Assembly: GCA_944323335.1 (NCBI GenBank)
Contig: CALUSB010000002.1
Span: 1-64,000 of the forward strand
Length of the DNA: 64,000 bases
Direction of reading: 5' to 3'
Source of the DNA: Candidatus Gastranaerophilales bacterium
GTDB taxonomy: Bacteria > Cyanobacteriota > Vampirovibrionia > Gastranaerophilales > Gastranaerophilaceae
Below the pieces are notes generated by a model that was not told the DNA's origin, searched no databases, and worked only from the letters and a program-made list of their open reading frames with translations. Each line of letters starts with the position of its first letter. Position 1 is the first letter of the stretch. Shown in pieces: positions 61,822-64,000 of the stretch. The translations under genes and the position numbers were made by a program.

Positions 61822-62745
61822 ATGAATAGAATTAATGTGTGTTTATCGACGGATGATAACTATGTAAAATATGCCTCAAATGTTATTTTGAGTGCACTTT
61901 CCAATAAAAATCCCGATGATGAGTATAAGTTTTATATTTTGCATTCATCATTAAGTGATGAGTCTAAAAAGATTTTAGAAAGTTATGACGGGGTTGAGCT
62001 TTGTCCTGTAGACAGTGCAAATTATGCTCCCTATTTTAATAATTCAGCATGTCCTCATGTGGCTTTGCCGACTTTATACAGGTTGTCTTTACCCTCTATT
62101 TTAAGTGAAGTAGATAGAGTTTTGTATTTGGATTGTGACTTAATTGTTCTAAAGAGTCTTGCAGAGTTCTTTTCAACCGAGCTTTTAGAAAATCAATATG
62201 CTGCTTGTGTTCCTGATTCTTGCTATAAGGGACATATGAAAAGAATGGGCATGGAGGATAATGGTATAAATTTTTATTTTAATGCCGGTGTTTGTCTTTT
62301 TGACCTTGCCAAAATGCGTCGTGACAACATCGAAGAAAAGCTCTTTGATTATCTGAAGTCTAATTTTAAAAACCTTTTATTCTCAGACCAAGATGTTTTG
62401 AATAATGTGCTTAAAGGCAAAGTTAAGCAAATGGATGAAAAATATAACTTCATATCTCCGAATTTTTATTTTTCAAATGAAAAAGACGTTGTAATCGCTC
62501 ACTTTGCAGGCATTAAACCATGGCAGATTGGTTTTTATAATGTATATAGAGAGCTTTTTTGGAAATACCTTTCCATGACAGAGCTTGGAAAAACTAAAGA
62601 ACTTCAAGCACAAAAAAGAAAAGTACTTTTTATGCACAAGTGGTTTTGTCAGATATTGTGGCATATAAAAATGTACCCGCTGTTTTTCTTTAGAAAACGC
62701 AGACTTAATGATTTTATGAGAATTGTTAAAAAATCCGAATACTAG
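61822..62745 (+). CDS. Family 8 glycosyltransferase
   Basis: A 307-residue GT8 enzyme (LPS galactosyl/glucosyltransferase type). It shows NVCLSTDDNYVKYA near the start, the metal-binding DCD (104-106) in VLYLDCDLIVL, YFNAGVCLFDL and HFAGIKPW. It probably adds a hexose to a surface glycan such as LPS core. Its C-terminus is basic and hydrophobic (HIKMYPLFFFRKRR), typical of peripheral membrane attachment. It overlaps the GT6 gene on the other strand by 4 nt, tail to tail. Confidence 0.9.
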   Translation: MNRINVCLSTDDNYVKYASNVILSALSNKNPDDEYKFYILHSSLSDESKKILESYDGVELCPVDSANYAPYFNNSACPHVALPTLYRLSLPSILSEVDRVLYLDCDLIVLKSLAEFFSTELLENQYAACVPDSCYKGHMKRMGMEDNGINFYFNAGVCLFDLAKMRRDNIEEKLFDYLKSNFKNLLFSDQDVLNNVLKGKVKQMDEKYNFISPNFYFSNEKDVVIAHFAGIKPWQIGFYNVYRELFWKYLSMTELGKTKELQAQKRKVLFMHKWFCQILWHIKMYPLFFFRKRRLNDFMRIVKKSEY

Positions 62746-63545
62746 ACTTTGATTTTTAGTATTTTTGCTATTTTAATCATCCAATACTTAAAGGGTGTAA
62801 TTTTTGTGTCTGTAATGCCTCTTAAATAGTCAATGCCGCCGTATCTCCAATGTTTTTTATCAAGCAGCAGACCTTTTATGTTTTTTGTGTATCCCTTAAA
62901 CTTCCAATTCTCAGGTATTGCATATTGAGGTTGTATAATAAGCGGATTTTTGTCTAAAAGATATTTGTTTATATGACTTTCATCGTGCCAAGCAGCCATC
63001 ACTCCGTTTGCAAAATCTTCTTTCATATTATTTTCAAGAGCACGGCACATTTGGAGATATTCTTTTGTGCGGCCGCCGTGGACTCCGCCCATAAAGTAAT
63101 GTTTACCCTCGCCGTATGGAATATAGGCAAGAGACTTTGGATTTCTGTCGTACGGGTATTTTTCAGGATTACCCTTTAGCTTGTGATTTAGCCACAGGGT
63201 AGCACAAATGTAGCCGTTTTCTTCTTTTGGTATTATTTCATGGTCAATTGTGTCAACAAATTTCATATTTGCATTAAAGTGATACAAATAGTCAATATCT
63301 TTATAGAGTTCTTCATTGTCTGCAAAAAATGAAAATCTATCACAGGTGCTTTCGGGCCATCCTGAAGATTTTGCATATATTTTAACCACATCATTATTAT
63401 CTTGGTGTTCAATTTTTTCCGCATCGGTAAATACAAAAAATTTAAGATTATCATTAGGGAAAAGGTATTTTTTGGCGCTTGTATAAAATTCATCCCAAAA
63501 ACAAATATATCTGCCTGTTGCTACGTATAAAATCCCTATGTTCAT
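62742..63545 (-). CDS. Family 6 glycosyltransferase, bacterial NxN type (histo-blood-group A/B-like)
   Basis: A 267-residue GT6 enzyme, the family of human ABO transferases and bacterial relatives. It has IGILYVATGRY, VFTDAEK, SGWPESTCDRF, the NAN motif (91-93) where animal enzymes have the metal-binding DxD, FMGGVHGGRT (151-160), AAWHDESHINKYLL (184-197) and the end YGGIDYLRG. NxN enzymes are metal-independent. It should transfer Gal or GalNAc in alpha-1,3 linkage to a surface glycan; the sugar cannot be read. The start is ATG 63545, with AAAGGAG eight nt upstream; an upstream in-frame ATG lacks support. Confidence 0.92.
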   Translation of the reverse strand: MNIGILYVATGRYICFWDEFYTSAKKYLFPNDNLKFFVFTDAEKIEHQDNNDVVKIYAKSSGWPESTCDRFSFFADNEELYKDIDYLYHFNANMKFVDTIDHEIIPKEENGYICATLWLNHKLKGNPEKYPYDRNPKSLAYIPYGEGKHYFMGGVHGGRTKEYLQMCRALENNMKEDFANGVMAAWHDESHINKYLLDKNPLIIQPQYAIPENWKFKGYTKNIKGLLLDKKHWRYGGIDYLRGITDTKITPFKYWMIKIAKILKIKV

Positions 63546-63566
63546 ATAATTTACTCCTTTTGCACA

Positions 63567-63595
63567 ATTGTACATCATTAAGATATTTTTGTAAA
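63567..63595 (-). promoter_or_regulatory. GT6 promoter
   Basis: On the minus strand TTTACA (63595-63590), 17 nt, TACAAT (63572-63567). The leader of about 15 nt carries AAAGGAG before the ATG at 63545. It faces the promoter of the small lipoprotein gene. Confidence 0.6.
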
Positions 63596-63630
63596 AATAT
63601 TTTCTCTTCGGTTTAAAAATTCTAAATAAG

Positions 63631-63639
63631 TGTTATAAT
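63631..63639 (+). promoter_or_regulatory. Extended -10 promoter of the small lipoprotein gene
   Basis: TGTTATAAT (63631-63639) is an extended -10 ending 14 nt before the ATG at 63654, so the leader would be about 7 nt and has no SD. Confidence 0.55.
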
Positions 63640-63653
63640 AGTAGTAATAGATT

Positions 63654-63995
63654 ATGATGGTTGAAGCTATTAAAAATATTTTATATCGTGTGTTGTCAGC
63701 AGCTTTACTACTGTTATTTGTTTTGCCTTTGTACGCTTGTTCGGATGCTGCAAAAGTTATAAATACTCACGCCATGCCGGGACACAAGGTTTCTGATTTA
63801 ATGCAAAGAACAAACAGCTCTCAGACAATGAATAAGAAAGATTCACCGGTAAGTGTTACAAAATCAGGTGTTTATATATATAAAGACAATTCAACGGTAA
63901 ACACGACCGGATACAGATTTCAGGTTAAAGATAAAACCGATGTCGGGCCAAATGATGTAAGATTTGATGCGGAACATTTCAAAACAAGATATTGA
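63654..63995 (+). CDS. Small lipoprotein, 113 aa
   Basis: A 113-residue protein with an N-terminal signal (SAALLLLFVLPLYACSDA) and lipobox LYAC, so it should be a lipoprotein with Cys29 as the modified residue. The rest is polar (about 30-113), with SVTKSGVYIYKDNS near the middle. It is complete within the window; the stop TGA is at 63993-63995. A second ATG lies three nt downstream. No family recognised. It is divergent from the GT6 gene. Confidence 0.75.
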   Translation: MMVEAIKNILYRVLSAALLLLFVLPLYACSDAAKVINTHAMPGHKVSDLMQRTNSSQTMNKKDSPVSVTKSGVYIYKDNSTVNTTGYRFQVKDKTDVGPNDVRFDAEHFKTRY

Positions 63996-64000
63996 TTGAG

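Noticed and set aside
1-64000. CRISPR arrays, insertion sequences, prophage or integrated elements
   Set aside because: No regularly spaced repeats, transposase, integrase, tRNA-flanked direct repeats or phage genes were found. The accessory-looking part at 62-64 kb (two glycosyltransferases) has no mobility gene beside it.

Overview
The window is an ordinary-looking but gene-dense piece of an AT-rich, Gram-negative bacterial chromosome. I infer a non-photosynthetic member of the cyanobacterial lineage (Vampirovibrionia/Melainabacteria, probably gut-associated Gastranaerophilales-like). The reasons are: rplL ends its own transcription unit instead of running into rpoBC, and rpsB-tsf is separated from pyrH-frr, both as in cyanobacteria; there are outer-membrane genes (AsmA-like proteins, TonB/ExbBD) but no photosynthesis gene; a signal-peptide-free protein starts MGLAASQ; and a GT6 glycosyltransferase of a kind seen mainly in host-associated microbes is present. 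This placement is inference; a 16S or marker-gene search would settle it. I see no tRNA, rRNA, CRISPR array, transposase or prophage.

Layout. 0-5.5 kb: end of rplL, a CoA-dehydratase-activase-like protein, an orphan OppD/DppD ATPase, rpsB-tsf with a structured leader, queD and uppP. 5.4-9.1 kb (minus): speE-aroA-metallophosphatase. 9.2-13.2 kb: small proteins, the GTPase EngB, DUF2344 and RNase G/E. 13.6-19 kb: a membrane GT2, then the wall/division operon murC-murB-ddl-ftsQ, all overlapping. 20.2-23.8 kb: pyrH-frr-cdsA-rnc-rpe. 23.8-25.5 kb (minus): VKOR-DsbA fusion and queH. 25.5-30 kb: a MGLAASQ protein with a repeat-rich promoter, hisF with a GGDEF protein, and a penicillin-recognising serine hydrolase. 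30-37.5 kb: aspS, metK, dciA-like DUF721, then an overlapping chain (ClpX-type zinc finger, large unknown protein, ruvX, DUF1292) and a second activase-like protein. 37.6-40.5 kb: a double-domain M16 peptidase.

40.5-54.3 kb is the most distinctive part, an envelope locus. A minus-strand run encodes two related secreted proteins, a TonB-like protein, ExbB, two ExbD and a 1171-residue AsmA-like protein; divergent from it are a second, paralogous AsmA-like protein of 1513 residues, a TPR lipoprotein and lgt. I infer a proton-motive-force-powered machine linked to bridge-like lipid transport or outer-membrane maintenance. 54.3-64 kb: gpmI, a CHAP peptidoglycan hydrolase, a cysteine-cluster protein, folP, a short L25, DUF192, a UvrC lacking its C-terminal HhH domain, then two glycosyltransferases (GT8 and an ABO-type GT6) and a small lipoprotein.

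A signal that cuts across the window is promoter position: at several genes a -10 hexamer (often TGnTATAAT-like) ends 6-7 nt before the start codon and no Shine-Dalgarno sequence is present, which predicts leaderless mRNAs. Other genes have clear SD sequences. Many genes overlap by 1-30 nt, and rho-independent terminators at convergent ends are mostly symmetrical and serve both strands.
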